Assembly: GCA_038216025.1 (NCBI GenBank)
Contig: JBBQQK010000002.1
Location: 1-41,248, forward strand
From: JBBQQK01 sp038216025
GTDB taxonomy: Bacteria > Patescibacteriota > UBA1384 > XYA2-FULL-43-10 > 1-14-0-10-43-13
Direction of reading: 5' to 3'
DNA length: 41,248 nt
Under the pieces are notes generated by a model. That model saw nothing but the letters and a program-made list of their open reading frames with translations. It was not told the DNA's origin and did not search any database. The translations under genes and the position numbers were made by a program. Shown here piece by piece: positions 23,378-31,847 of the stretch (its first letter is position 1; the number at the start of each line of letters is the position of its first letter).

Positions 23378-24622
23378 CTACTCTGCTACCGGTTTCACAT
23401 CGGGCGGCACAACACAAATCCAAGTTTGGCCCCTGCTGAAGACTATTTCTTTACCATCTTGATCAAAAAACATTTCTCTGGTGTCTTTTGACTCTTTTCT
23501 CCAGCTGCCTTTTATTGCCTTTCCATCTAGAAAAAATTGAGCACTACCTTCTCCGATGGTAGTCATAGTAAGGCCCGGTTCGTTTATTCGTGTGACTGTT
23601 GGCTGTGCCTTTACTGTCATTACGATAATATTTTTTGGGTTGATTGCCTTTTTGCTGATCTGATCCGTATGTATTTTGCCGGCCATGTAGCGCTTATATG
23701 AATTAGTACTTTTGTCGTATTCAAAGGCAACCTTATATTGGTTGTTTGAATAATCAATTGTTATTTTCTGATTTTGAGGCAAAGTATCGTCTGCTGGATC
23801 ATCTTTGAATTTATAGGTACTAAAGTTATTGGAGGCCGAATATTTATTTTTTTCTGCTTGTTCTCTCAGTTTTGTCGTTGATGTAAACATGGTGTGTTCC
23901 GAGGCTACGTTGGCCGCTCTTTCCCGCCAATAAGCTGAGGAATATTTGAATTGGTCCAAATCGAGTATTTTGTCTACAGGTATTTTATCCAACGCGTCGA
24001 TATTGCCGCCAACATGGGCAAAATACGCATCGTATCCATGGGCCCAATCAACAAAATAAGTTCTGGCTGATCGGACAGGCCCAACCTTTTCTGCTTCTTT
24101 TGTGGTGAAAATACCCATAAAACGAGTTATTCCCCCTTCGCTAAGAGCTTCATAGACAACCGACGCCTTATCTAGGCCGGCTTGGGGGCGAGCGTCTGGA
24201 TGGTTTTCTACTATAATAGCAAGAGGATGATTGCTTGTAATGCTTTCATCTTCAACCATTACTCCATCGAGAGGCGATTCATATAAGGTTGGTTGTGTTG
24301 GCACTGTTAAGCTCTTGTTATCGCTTGTTATATTGTTGCTTGTATCGTCATCATGAGAAAGATAATACAATCCCGCTCCTACCAAAGCGGCTAATAATAT
24401 AATAAATGTCCACAATAAGAATTTCAGTCTTTTTTTTGGATCTTTAAAATAATTTTTAATCTTTGTTCTCAGTGGAAGCTTAGCATTTCTTCTGTTTTGA
24501 TCAATTTTGCTGCTAGTGTCCATTTCTGATTCTTCAACATCTGCATTTGTTTCTTGTGCATCCTTATCTTCAGTCGATTCTTTATCGGTCAAATCTTTAT
24601 TTTTGTCTTTTATTTTGGTCAT
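23378..24622 (-). CDS. DUF3048 (YerB-like) membrane-anchored extracellular protein
   Basis: The 414-residue protein has a charged cytoplasmic tail (1-68), one membrane helix (FLLWTFIILLAALVGAGLYY, about 69-90) and an extracellular DUF3048 domain. The domain opens with PLAIIVENHPDARPQAGLDK, ASVVYEALSEGGITRFMGIF and VGPVRSARTYFVDWA, and continues through FAHVGGNID. Its C-terminal half includes TVTRINEPGLTM and GSWRKES, as in YerB. The family is extracellular and widespread in Gram-positive bacteria and CPR; its activity is not known to me. Confidence 0.9.
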   Translation of the reverse strand: MTKIKDKNKDLTDKESTEDKDAQETNADVEESEMDTSSKIDQNRRNAKLPLRTKIKNYFKDPKKRLKFLLWTFIILLAALVGAGLYYLSHDDDTSNNITSDNKSLTVPTQPTLYESPLDGVMVEDESITSNHPLAIIVENHPDARPQAGLDKASVVYEALSEGGITRFMGIFTTKEAEKVGPVRSARTYFVDWAHGYDAYFAHVGGNIDALDKIPVDKILDLDQFKYSSAYWRERAANVASEHTMFTSTTKLREQAEKNKYSASNNFSTYKFKDDPADDTLPQNQKITIDYSNNQYKVAFEYDKSTNSYKRYMAGKIHTDQISKKAINPKNIIVMTVKAQPTVTRINEPGLTMTTIGEGSAQFFLDGKAIKGSWRKESKDTREMFFDQDGKEIVFSRGQTWICVVPPDVKPVAE

Positions 24623-24670
24623 TGTGCTCTCAATCTTTTAATTAGTATCGTAATATTTATACTCAATCCA

Positions 24671-25600
24671 TCAATGCCAATCGGCCATGATGCCTCTTTT
24701 TCCTTGCTGCTTTTGTATGTAGTCAAAAGCCGAAAGAGCGGCTTTTGCTCCTTCACCTGCCGCGATAATAATTTGTTTGTAGGGTGTTGTGGTTAAGTCT
24801 CCCGCAGCAAATATTCCAGGTACCGATGTATTTTGATTCTGATTGATAATAATCTGGTTTTTTTCGTTTAGCTCAACAAGATTTTTAACCAGATCTCTGT
24901 TTACTATAAAGCCTACTTCAATGAAAACTCCGTCAGTTTTTATCTCATTCGTCTCTCCGTTTTTTAGCACAACACTTTCAACAACCTCGGTACCTTTTAT
25001 CTCGGTTACTTCGTTTTCTAGCCAAATTTTTATGTTTGTTGTCTCTTTTGCCTTTTCAACCAAAACTTCTTCGCCCAAAAAAGCACTTCTGCGATGAACT
25101 AAATTTACCTCATTGCAAATTTTGGACAGATATAAGGCTGCATCTAAGGCGGAATTTCCACCGCCCACTACAGTAACAATTTTTCCCCTGAAAAAGGGGC
25201 CATCGCAAGTTGCGCAATAACTGACGCCTTTTCCTTTGAATTGTTCTTCTCCGGGGACATCCAGTTCTTTGGGAGATTTTCCGAAAGCCAAAATTATAGT
25301 TTTGCTCTCATATGTATTGTTCTTCGTTTGAACCTGAAATGTATCATTTACTTTTTGAATAGACTTAACATCTTCAAATTTAATCTCGCTGCCGAATTTT
25401 TCAGCTTGAACTTTAAATTTTAGTGAAAGTTCAATGCCGCTGGTTTTCTCCAATCCGGGAAAGTTTTCAATATCCAAAGTTTGTGCAGCTTGACCGCCTA
25501 TATCTCTTGTGAGGATTAATGTTTTTAATGCTCTTCTGGATGAATATAGACCTGCTGTTAAACCTGCTGGTCCCCCGCCAATAATTACAACATCATACAT
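24671..25600 (-). CDS. trxB: thioredoxin-disulfide reductase
   Basis: This 309-residue flavoprotein passes electrons from NADPH to thioredoxin. It has the FAD motif IIGGGPAGLTAGLYSSRRAL, the redox pair CATC in GVSYCATCDGPFF, the nucleotide motif VVGGGNSALDAALYL with VHRR, and the terminal FAD motif GIFAAGDLTTTPYKQIIIAAGEG. The VHRR segment fits NADPH rather than NADH. AAGGA lies before the ATG. Its likely partner is the thioredoxin at 10077-10397. Confidence 0.96.
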   Translation of the reverse strand: MYDVVIIGGGPAGLTAGLYSSRRALKTLILTRDIGGQAAQTLDIENFPGLEKTSGIELSLKFKVQAEKFGSEIKFEDVKSIQKVNDTFQVQTKNNTYESKTIILAFGKSPKELDVPGEEQFKGKGVSYCATCDGPFFRGKIVTVVGGGNSALDAALYLSKICNEVNLVHRRSAFLGEEVLVEKAKETTNIKIWLENEVTEIKGTEVVESVVLKNGETNEIKTDGVFIEVGFIVNRDLVKNLVELNEKNQIIINQNQNTSVPGIFAAGDLTTTPYKQIIIAAGEGAKAALSAFDYIQKQQGKRGIMADWH

Positions 25601-25639
25601 GCGTGTCCTTACGGTTAATATAGCTACAATTTATTCGGT

Positions 25640-25894
25640 TCATATCGCTATTCTTAAAAATAAAAATTTAATAACAGCGAATGCATAAAATAAAATATGT
25701 TTGGCTGCCGGCCAAGTTCCCGGAAGCATTATAATCAATAAAGCTATAAATATCCAGTGTCCTCTTTTGATGACCATATATACCTGCCACAACAAGAAAA
25801 CCAACAAAAAGAGAGAACATAAGTTCTGCCCATAAGGTGGTAGCTTTAAAATCAACTGGTCGTAATAGCTGAAAATTGAATTAAGTATTTCCAT
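25640..25894 (-). CDS. small membrane protein, unknown
   Basis: The 84-residue protein has two or three hydrophobic segments (LCSLFLLVFLLWQVYMVI, WIFIALLIIMLPG, ILFYAFAVIKFLFL). I do not recognise it. It starts directly after the stop of the LytR_C gene, so the two are probably co-translated, and a related envelope function is a reasonable guess. Confidence 0.65.
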   Translation of the reverse strand: MEILNSIFSYYDQLILKLPPYGQNLCSLFLLVFLLWQVYMVIKRGHWIFIALLIIMLPGTWPAAKHILFYAFAVIKFLFLRIAI

Positions 25895-26782
25895 TTATTT
25901 TTTTCCTACTACAACGACTACGTCGGCCGTACCGACAGCATTATCGTTCTGTTCCACAGTCATTGTTTTTCCGGTTATTGAGTTTGTGATCAAGTCAGCT
26001 TCTGCTTGTTTTCCTGTTTTGTAGTAGACGTAGGTTTGAGAGTATGAAAAACTTTTGGCATTTCCGGTTGAAGAAACCGTGAACCCTTTTTCTTGCAATT
26101 GTTTTGACACAATATTTCCGGCGCCTGTTATGCCGCTACCGTTTAATACCTTTAGCGATATAGTTGATTTATCAATCTCTGAGGCGGTTGTTACTTCGGG
26201 GGGAGGCGTTTGATTCTCATTAGTATTAGTATTGGCAACAATAGTAGGATTTATATTTGTATTTTGGTTTAAACTTGTATTGGCGTTATCGTTTGATTCT
26301 GAAGTGTATTGAGTAAGGTTTGAATTATTTTGATCTTTGGATTGAGTAATGGTTTTCTTTTGTTCGGGAATAATAGCGCCTTTTATAGACTTGAAGTTTT
26401 GCGAAACTAAAACAACAACTAAAACGATGAATAACATTGAAACTATGCGTCCAGGACTCAATCTGATTATTCTAGCTTTGGGCGTTATTTCCGGCTTATT
26501 AACTTCCGGTTGATTGTAATCGCTAAAAAAATCATCCTCGATTTCCTCTTTTGTGTGAGAAGCATGGCTTTCGGGCTTTTTTTCTTCATCAAATTTTTCG
26601 ACAGGAGTTCTTTTAATTTGCGGAGAAGCCGGTTCTTTGGGAATTTCTTCTAATGGCGTTTCTGTGATCAGTTCATCTTCTTCTGGTACTTCGAAATGAT
26701 CGGAGCGGCTTTTTGAGCCCCGATGTTGATGCCGCACAGGATAGTAAACCTTTTTAGGTTTAATGTCGTTTGAGATTCCCAT
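25895..26782 (-). CDS. LytR_C-domain membrane protein
   Basis: The 295-residue protein has a charged cytoplasmic region (1-110), one membrane helix (IVSMLFIVLVVVLVSQNF, near 112-130), a low-complexity Asn/Thr linker (NTNINPTIVANTNTNENQ) and a C-terminal LytR_C domain. That domain begins ISLKVLNGSGITGAGNIVSK and ends GTADVVVVVGKK. The domain is found in the wall-polymer ligase family LytR-CpsA-Psr, but the catalytic LCP domain is absent. It is probably an envelope-binding protein. GAGGGG lies just before ATG. Confidence 0.85.
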   Translation of the reverse strand: MGISNDIKPKKVYYPVRHQHRGSKSRSDHFEVPEEDELITETPLEEIPKEPASPQIKRTPVEKFDEEKKPESHASHTKEEIEDDFFSDYNQPEVNKPEITPKARIIRLSPGRIVSMLFIVLVVVLVSQNFKSIKGAIIPEQKKTITQSKDQNNSNLTQYTSESNDNANTSLNQNTNINPTIVANTNTNENQTPPPEVTTASEIDKSTISLKVLNGSGITGAGNIVSKQLQEKGFTVSSTGNAKSFSYSQTYVYYKTGKQAEADLITNSITGKTMTVEQNDNAVGTADVVVVVGKK

Positions 26783-26873
26783 TGCCCCTCAATGTTAGCT
26801 AACACCATTATAACGCAAAAAATATGTAGCGCAAAATTATTTTTCTGGAACTAATTTGATAAATGCCACAGTT

Positions 26874-27779
26874 TTATTCCCAATTTTTAATTTGTTCGAA
26901 TTTAGAGTGCATTTTAAATTTCTTGATGCTTCTTTGCCAATCGTCGCCAGCAATAAAATACTCATCGTCCCCTTTTTCTAGCATGGCCAAGTATCCGACA
27001 TCTTTGTAATTTATGCCCATCAAAGTTGCCGCAAGACAGTCCGCCGCTATCGGATTGGTTGTTCCGATCGCCCAATGGCATGGTACCGTGTCTCCGTCTA
27101 TCGGCCCATCGCCCTCCATCGCCTCAAAGGCGTCAATTACGGCCAACTTGATGCTTAATTTGTTATATATTCTGTAAATGTTTTGGTTGGCGCTTTTATG
27201 ATTTTCAAAAAGAATTGATTTGTGATTCTTTGAAAGGTTAAACTTTGACATAAGCTTTGAGTGAATAGAATAACCTGAGTTAGGCAAGGTGTTTTGAGCA
27301 ACATTTTTAATCGCGCCGGAATAAACTGTTGAGTTGTCAGTTTTTGGTATTGAAAGAGTGATAATATAATCGGAATCCATGATTGTTCTGGCGGTCTGAG
27401 TGTTTTGTTCGTTCCCATTGACTCCCAATAAGTTGATATCGTTATATATGTCGTTATTCATATCCGCAATAGTGAAGTCGTATTTTTCTTGTAATTCTAA
27501 ATAACCCAGCTCTTTAAAGACAGAAAAAGTTTCTCTGGAATCCGATCCCCCTGCTAAAATTATCTGATGGTTAACTGCCGGTTTTATGAAATTTAAGACT
27601 GCATCCAGAGTATCTTTATGAGTAACTGCAGATTTATTTTTTGTAGTCATGCAGTTAGGTATGACTACAACTTGTCTCGCCTCTCTTAAGCCGGAAAATA
27701 TTTCTGTCTTTAAAAGGGCCAAGCACCGTTCAATGTTGTTTTTGCGGACGTTTGATTTTATGAATGACAATTTTATCAT
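26874..27779 (-). CDS. DUF362 family protein
   Basis: The 301-residue protein matches DUF362: VVVIPNCMTTKNKSAVTHKD, SGSRETF-like GGSDSRETFSVFKELGY, DYIITLSIPKTDNSTVYSGA, IKNVAQNTLPNSG and AVIDAFEAMEGDGPIDGD, then NPIAADCLAATLMG. The cysteine-rich ferredoxin part found in some members is missing. The function of the family is not established. It follows the DNA glycosylase gene with a 9-base gap. Confidence 0.85.
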   Translation of the reverse strand: MIKLSFIKSNVRKNNIERCLALLKTEIFSGLREARQVVVIPNCMTTKNKSAVTHKDTLDAVLNFIKPAVNHQIILAGGSDSRETFSVFKELGYLELQEKYDFTIADMNNDIYNDINLLGVNGNEQNTQTARTIMDSDYIITLSIPKTDNSTVYSGAIKNVAQNTLPNSGYSIHSKLMSKFNLSKNHKSILFENHKSANQNIYRIYNKLSIKLAVIDAFEAMEGDGPIDGDTVPCHWAIGTTNPIAADCLAATLMGINYKDVGYLAMLEKGDDEYFIAGDDWQRSIKKFKMHSKFEQIKNWE

Positions 27780-27788
27780 GTGTAAAAT

Positions 27789-28394
27789 TTATTGCTTAAT
27801 CTGTTTGCTTACGCAGGGATTATCTTTGATATAAAAACGCCAAGGATAGCCTTTGCAAGACCCCGCATAGTCAATCCCTATTCTGGCAGTTTTTATTATA
27901 TCAAAACTTCTGTTTCGTTCATAAAGAATCTCAGTGTAGTTCGATGTTTCGATATCTAATCCGTTACATTGCCTGGTGATGCCAAAGGCAATTGAAAATT
28001 TACCTGGTCCAGTCGCCAAAAGACCGTTGTCTTTAACAAATTTATTGTTTTTAATCCGTTGTTTGGTAAATTCGACTCCCTCAACAATCTCCGCAGATCT
28101 TATCAATACAGCGCTTGGATAATCCGTTGCATCACAGACTATATTGGTAAGGTAAAAAATTCCATAGTTTAGATAAACATAAAAATGGCCCGCTTCTCCG
28201 TAAAGGAGTTCTGTTCTTTTGGTTCTTCCTTTACTTGCATGACAAGCTAAATCATCTTCTCCTGAATAAGCTTCTGTTTCGACTATCTTGCCAATCACTC
28301 TTTTGCCGTCTAGATCAGTTATAAAATAGTGACCGAGAAGATCGGTCGCTACTTCTACTGAATTTCGTTCGAAAAATGATTTGTCGATTTTCAT
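27789..28394 (-). CDS. 3-methyladenine/alkyladenine DNA glycosylase (AAG/MPG family)
   Basis: The 201-residue monofunctional glycosylase removes alkylated purines in base excision repair. Family motifs are all present: SVEVATDLLGHYF, IGKIVETEAYSGEDDLACHA, GRTKRTELLYGEAGHFYVYL with the intercalating tyrosine region, YGIFYLTNIV, LATGPGKFSIAFGI and the C-terminal RIGIDYAGSCKGYPWRFYI. It follows lexA with a 28-base gap, which may place it under lexA control. Confidence 0.95.
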   Translation of the reverse strand: MKIDKSFFERNSVEVATDLLGHYFITDLDGKRVIGKIVETEAYSGEDDLACHASKGRTKRTELLYGEAGHFYVYLNYGIFYLTNIVCDATDYPSAVLIRSAEIVEGVEFTKQRIKNNKFVKDNGLLATGPGKFSIAFGITRQCNGLDIETSNYTEILYERNRSFDIIKTARIGIDYAGSCKGYPWRFYIKDNPCVSKQIKQ

Positions 28395-28422
28395 TAAAAT
28401 ATATGGCTTATTGGATAGTTAT

Positions 28423-29034
28423 TTAACCTCCGAATTTTCTTATGACTCCCTTGACCTTGCCCTGGATAGTCACCCTTTTTTTAGAAAAGTGCATCGGCTT
28501 CATGGAGCTGTTGGCCGGTTGGAGTCTTATCGAATCTTTTTCGTTGTAAAAGCGCTTTAATGTGGCATTTTCATTGTCAACCAGAGCAACCACAATATCT
28601 CCGTTGCGGGCTACAGTTGTTTGCTCAATGATAACATAATCTCCATCAAGAATGCCGTCTTCTATCATGGATGTGCCACGAACTTTTAAGGCAAAAGTCT
28701 TTTTCCCCATCATGTCTCGAGGAATGTCTATTGTCTCATGTGTTCTTATTGCTTCAATCGGTCTGCCGGCGTCTATTACTCCCTCAAGCGGTATATCGAA
28801 GGTTTCCATGCCTGCGTCAAAACTAGGGGTTAATTGAATTGCTCGAGCTTCCATGGCGTCTTTTGTCAAGTAGCCCTTTTCCTGCAAAATGTTTATGTAT
28901 TCGGCTATGGTTCCAGTCGATGAGTACTCGAAATAATAAGCTATTTCTCTGTAGCTAGGGGCATAGCCATTTTGATCAATAAATAATCTTATAAAATCCA
29001 AGATCTCTTTCTGGCGCTTTGTTAGTGGGTTCAT
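28423..29034 (-). CDS. lexA: LexA repressor
   Basis: The 203-residue SOS repressor starts at ATG 29034 (MNPLTKRQKEIL), with AAAGGA just upstream. An open frame extends to 29172, but its extra 46 residues are not LexA-like and cross the promoter. The winged helix shows NGYAPSYREIAYYFEYSSTG; the Ala-Gly cleavage site is VIDAGRP; the catalytic Ser lies in GTSMIEDGILDGDYVI and the Lys in ATLKRFY. In the recognition helix, YYFEYSSTGTIAEYI is unlike the usual LGIRSPNAVSEHL, which fits an unusual operator. Confidence 0.96.
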   Translation of the reverse strand: MNPLTKRQKEILDFIRLFIDQNGYAPSYREIAYYFEYSSTGTIAEYINILQEKGYLTKDAMEARAIQLTPSFDAGMETFDIPLEGVIDAGRPIEAIRTHETIDIPRDMMGKKTFALKVRGTSMIEDGILDGDYVIIEQTTVARNGDIVVALVDNENATLKRFYNEKDSIRLQPANSSMKPMHFSKKRVTIQGKVKGVIRKFGG

Positions 29035-29044
29035 TGATTTCCTT

Positions 29045-29061
29045 TGTTCGTTTTTTGTTTG
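29045..29061 (+). promoter_or_regulatory. possible second LexA site in the lexA leader
   Basis: TGTTCGTTTTTTGTTTG matches the site upstream of the DUF2130 gene at 15 of 17 positions. The second half-site is GTTT rather than GTTC. It lies about 10 bases before the lexA start. Confidence 0.35.
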
Positions 29062-29077
29062 GTTGTTGAATAACTTT

Positions 29078-29106
29078 ATTATCGAACATAAGCCGAACAA
29101 AGTAAA
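29078..29106 (-). promoter_or_regulatory. lexA promoter with LexA-like direct repeat in the spacer
   Basis: On the minus strand, TTTACT (29106-29101), a 17-base spacer and GATAAT (29083-29078) form the promoter. The spacer contains TGTTCGGCTTATGTTCGA (29099-29082), a GTTC-N7-GTTC direct repeat. Binding there would block RNA polymerase, as expected for autorepression. An alternative promoter, TTGTAA-N17-TACTAT, lies about 25-30 bases upstream. Confidence 0.6.
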
Positions 29107-29116
29107 TAGTATAAAC

Positions 29117-29125
29117 TGTGGATAA
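29117..29125 (-). promoter_or_regulatory. DnaA-box sequence upstream of lexA
   Basis: TTATCCACA on the minus strand is a perfect DnaA box, 18 bases upstream of the LexA-like repeat. The only other perfect copy noticed in the window is at 9906-9914, beside the other LexA-like site. Confidence 0.35.
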
Positions 29126-29135
29126 ATATTACAAT

Positions 29136-29164
29136 TTGACAAAAATGTATTTCCGATATAAATT
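29136..29164 (+). promoter_or_regulatory. promoter of the putative small RNA, divergent from lexA
   Basis: TTGACA (29136-29141) is followed by TAAATT after 17 bases (29159-29164), or by TATAAA after 15 bases (29157-29162). It points away from lexA into the hairpin-rich interval. Confidence 0.5.
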
Positions 29165-29167
29165 AAT

Positions 29168-29280
29168 AGCAATTCAATGATCTCCAGCTACTTGCGTTGG
29201 AGATTGCTCAGCTAGCCTCCGTAAAGGTTAGCACAAACTAAAGGTCAGACTATCGTGCGCCTCACTCTGACCTTTTTTTA
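29168..29280 (+). ncRNA. putative small RNA of three consecutive hairpins
   Basis: About 110 bases between a TTGACA promoter and a T-run. Hairpin 1 pairs ATCTCCA (29180-29186) with TGGAGAT (29198-29204). Hairpin 2 pairs GCTAGCCT (29211-29218) with AGGTTAGC (29225-29232) around CCGTAA. Hairpin 3 pairs AAAGGTCAGA (29240-29249) with TCTGACCTTT (29266-29275) and ends in seven T, a standard terminator. No ORF of note runs through it. I do not recognise it as 4.5S, 6S, tmRNA or RNase P RNA. Confidence 0.55.
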
Positions 29281-29317
29281 ATTTACTTCAATGAGTGTTA
29301 TGCTTGCGTGTAATGAA

Positions 29318-30619
29318 TTAAGCTGTCAAAATCCCTATGCATTCAATGTGATGGGTTTGCGGGAACATGTCGATTGGTTGAACTTTTTGTAATAGAATTC
29401 CGCTGTCTTTCAATAGATTTATGTCTCTGGCAAAAGTTGCGGGATTGCAGGAAACGTAAACTATTCTTTGTTTGTTTCCAATTTTTAAGTTTTTTATTGT
29501 GTCTTTTGATAAACCTGCCCTTGGTGGATCGACTATAATCACGTCAAATTTCTCTTTATTTTTTTGTAAAAACCTTGCGGAGTCCCCGCAATAAAATTCT
29601 ACATTTGTACGTTTGTTGATTTTTGCGTTGTCTTTAGCGTCTGCAATCGCCTTGGATACCAATTCTACCCCTACGACTTTCTTGGACAGTGCTGATAGAT
29701 AAATGCCTATCGTGCCAGTGCCGCAATACAAGTCCAGAACATTCTCCCCTATCTTTAGATCGGCTATTTCTTTTATCTTGTCATACAAGTTCTTAACACC
29801 AAGTGAATTGGTTTGAAAAAATGATTCCGGAGATATTTGAAAAGTATAAGCGCCAATTTTTTCAAAAATGACAGGACTTCCTATTAATAATCGTCTTCTT
29901 CCATCCGAGAGGTTGGTCGCAGACGAAACGGTGTGGTAAAGTGATTTTACTTTTTCTAACTTTTTAAAATAGTCGATGATTTCTTTTTCACAAGGTAGAA
30001 TATTAGTTTTAGTTATTATCTCTATCATATATTGGTCGGTGTTTTTTCCGTGCCTGATACGCAATTGGCTTAAAAGAAATGCTTCTGCAGACGCATTTTT
30101 ATTAATAATGCACAGCAACCCGTTTATTATGTCTTGTGAATCCCGCGACAAGAGAAGGCAGTTAGTGATCGGCAGCAAGCCATCTTTATAGTTTGTCCGG
30201 TTCATACTAATACTTATCTCGCCATTATTTTCAACGAAAAAATAACGCATGACATTCCGGTAAAAATAGCATTGGGTAGATCCCGCTATAATTTTTTCTA
30301 TTTTAACATCAATTTTCGCTCTTTCTAGTGTTTCCGCAAAAACAGCCTCCTTAAAACGAAGCTGGTCCAAAGAAGAGATGTTTTGATGGTCGCATCCGCC
30401 GCATTGATCAAAGGATTTGCACTGAGGCTCAATCCTAAATTTTGATGGTTCGATTATATTTGAGATTTCCCCTTCAATATAATTTGGTTTCTCTTTGACT
30501 GTATTAAATTCGACAAGATCACCGGGTACGGTTTTTTTAATTAAAACTTTTTTTTGGGATTGATCGTCTATCCCTAATCCCCAGCCTTCATAAATGATTT
30601 TTTCAATTTTTGTACTCAT
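29318..30619 (-). CDS. 23S rRNA (uracil-5-)-methyltransferase, RlmD/RumA type
   Basis: This class I methyltransferase adds a methyl group to a uracil C5. From ATG 30619 it has 433 residues; a TTG at 30655 would add 12. A TRAM domain opens the protein (IEKIIYEGWGLG, VPGDLVEF). The Fe-S cysteines lie in CKSFDQCGGCDHQ with a fourth in ITNCLLL. The catalytic part shows FFQTNSLGVKNLYDKI, the SAM loop VLDLYCGTGTIGIYL, VDPPRAGLSKD and the nucleophile motif VYVSCNPATFARD. Exact target (U1939, U747 or tRNA U54) cannot be read from sequence. Confidence 0.93.
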   Translation of the reverse strand: MSTKIEKIIYEGWGLGIDDQSQKKVLIKKTVPGDLVEFNTVKEKPNYIEGEISNIIEPSKFRIEPQCKSFDQCGGCDHQNISSLDQLRFKEAVFAETLERAKIDVKIEKIIAGSTQCYFYRNVMRYFFVENNGEISISMNRTNYKDGLLPITNCLLLSRDSQDIINGLLCIINKNASAEAFLLSQLRIRHGKNTDQYMIEIITKTNILPCEKEIIDYFKKLEKVKSLYHTVSSATNLSDGRRRLLIGSPVIFEKIGAYTFQISPESFFQTNSLGVKNLYDKIKEIADLKIGENVLDLYCGTGTIGIYLSALSKKVVGVELVSKAIADAKDNAKINKRTNVEFYCGDSARFLQKNKEKFDVIIVDPPRAGLSKDTIKNLKIGNKQRIVYVSCNPATFARDINLLKDSGILLQKVQPIDMFPQTHHIECIGILTA

Positions 30620-30727
30620 AGAACTCAATTTATCAACTTTGACTCTTTTATTCAATTTTTTTCTAATAAATCCAAAGAATTATAAATTAAAGCGCCTAAA
30701 ATTTTATAATAGAGGAGGTGAAAAGAA

Positions 30728-31267
30728 ATGAAGACGAAAATATTACCAGTAATAATAGCAGCCTTTTTATTTCTCTTTACTGTTTCATTTTCAAGCGCTC
30801 AAGTAAGAGAAGATGCGCAGGTGCCGGCTCAACAAATGCAAGAAATCCAAGTGCAAACTCAGCTCGGACGAATGCTATTAGACAATCAAGAGACTACAAT
30901 CATGGGAAGACTATTTGTGCAAACAGGAATAGACAAAACATTGTCACAAGATGGACCTTATACTTTGTTTGTTCCTACTAATCAGTCCTTGATGAATGTG
31001 CCTCAAGATATTGCGCAAAGAGCGGTAACAGATAAGGCTACTGCCGAAAGGGTTCTAAGGAACCATGTTGTTAATGGAAGAATCACCAATTTGACTACAA
31101 CCGATAAAGAATATGATTCATTAAACGGTATGAAAATTAAAATCACAAGCGAAAATAGTGATTATTATGTTAACGGTCAGAAAATAGTCGATATGAAGAG
31201 GTATGAAGACGGTATTGTCTACGTTATTGACGGCACAATAATGCCTGAAGATGTTGTGAGAGGTTAG
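30728..31267 (+). CDS. secreted fasciclin-domain protein
   Basis: The 179-residue protein begins with a signal peptide (LPVIIAAFLFLFTVSFSSAQ) and, after a Gln-rich linker, one fasciclin domain: TIMGRLFVQTGIDKTLSQDG, PYTLFVPTNQSLMNVPQDI, VLRNHVVNGRI and IVYVIDGTIMPEDVV. Fasciclin domains mediate adhesion to surfaces or matrix. A strong GGAGGTGA precedes ATG, and TATAAT stands about 25 bases upstream. It is one of three plus-strand genes and has its own terminator. Confidence 0.93.
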   Translation: MKTKILPVIIAAFLFLFTVSFSSAQVREDAQVPAQQMQEIQVQTQLGRMLLDNQETTIMGRLFVQTGIDKTLSQDGPYTLFVPTNQSLMNVPQDIAQRAVTDKATAERVLRNHVVNGRITNLTTTDKEYDSLNGMKIKITSENSDYYVNGQKIVDMKRYEDGIVYVIDGTIMPEDVVRG

Positions 31268-31285
31268 GCCAAACTTTGTAGCTAT

Positions 31286-31317
31286 AAAAAATCGCTTCTT
31301 AACTGAAGCGATTTTTT
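31286..31317. terminator. bidirectional terminator after the fasciclin gene
   Basis: AAAAAATCGCTTC and GAAGCGATTTTTT pair perfectly around TTAACT. It serves both converging genes. Confidence 0.85.
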
Positions 31318-31325
31318 ATTTAAGA

Positions 31326-31847
31326 TTATTTTTTTACTTTTATGGAGTATCCGCCCGATATGATCCCTGCCAATAATATCAACCCTATTCCAAATATAAT
31401 ATATTGCTTTGATTTATTTTCTTTTTTTTCTCTTTTATCCTCGATGTTCGGTGGCTGTTCGGCGATCAATTCGAGAGAAAATAATTCGACCTTAATCCCC
31501 CCTCTGACACTAGCGCTTACTGAATGTTTGCCTTCCTGAATCTCTTTGCCGGATACTTTTAGTTTCCAATCACCCTCGTTATTAGAAATAGTATTTTTTC
31601 TTTGATCCGCTTTGAATATTACAGTAATTTCTGTATTTGGTTTTGCTTTTCCTGCTATTTCTATTTCGTCTGACTGTTTTGCAAAAATAATTTCATCTCC
31701 GATTGGGGCAATATGCTCTATTGTGTTTATTAAAACAATTTCTAGCGAGAGATTGCTTGTTATCGGCAGCGAAACATCTTCTGCGATTGACCTTGTGGGC
31801 AAGAGCAGAGTCATAACGACTGTAAAAACTATTAGGAATTTACGCAT
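31326..31847 (-). CDS. small surface protein with C-terminal membrane anchor
   Basis: From ATG 31847 (GGAGA 3-5 bases upstream) the protein has 173 residues. It shows a signal peptide (FLIVFTVVMTLLLPTRSIAE), a beta-rich Ig-like segment (IEIAGKAKPNTEITVIFKAD, GDWKLKVSGKEIQEGKHSVS), a charged linker (EDKREKKENKSK) and a last membrane helix (YIIFGIGLILLAGIISGGYS) with a basic tail. It is an outward-facing anchored protein; the role is unknown. A longer frame to 31898 is unlikely to be used. Confidence 0.8.
   Translation of the reverse strand: MRKFLIVFTVVMTLLLPTRSIAEDVSLPITSNLSLEIVLINTIEHIAPIGDEIIFAKQSDEIEIAGKAKPNTEITVIFKADQRKNTISNNEGDWKLKVSGKEIQEGKHSVSASVRGGIKVELFSLELIAEQPPNIEDKREKKENKSKQYIIFGIGLILLAGIISGGYSIKVKK

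Noticed and set aside
29035..29172. Longer lexA reading frame
   Set aside because: The extension is hydrophobic and unlike LexA, crosses the promoter and operator, and the ATG at 29034 has a good ribosome site.
30440..30470. GGTTCGATTA resembling a tRNA T-loop
   Set aside because: It is part of the conserved methyltransferase coding sequence, and no acceptor or anticodon stems fit around it.
31445..31461. TGTTCGGTGGCTGTTCG, another GTTC-N7-GTTC match
   Set aside because: It lies inside a coding region and differs from the promoter copies at the central positions. About one such match is expected by chance in the window.
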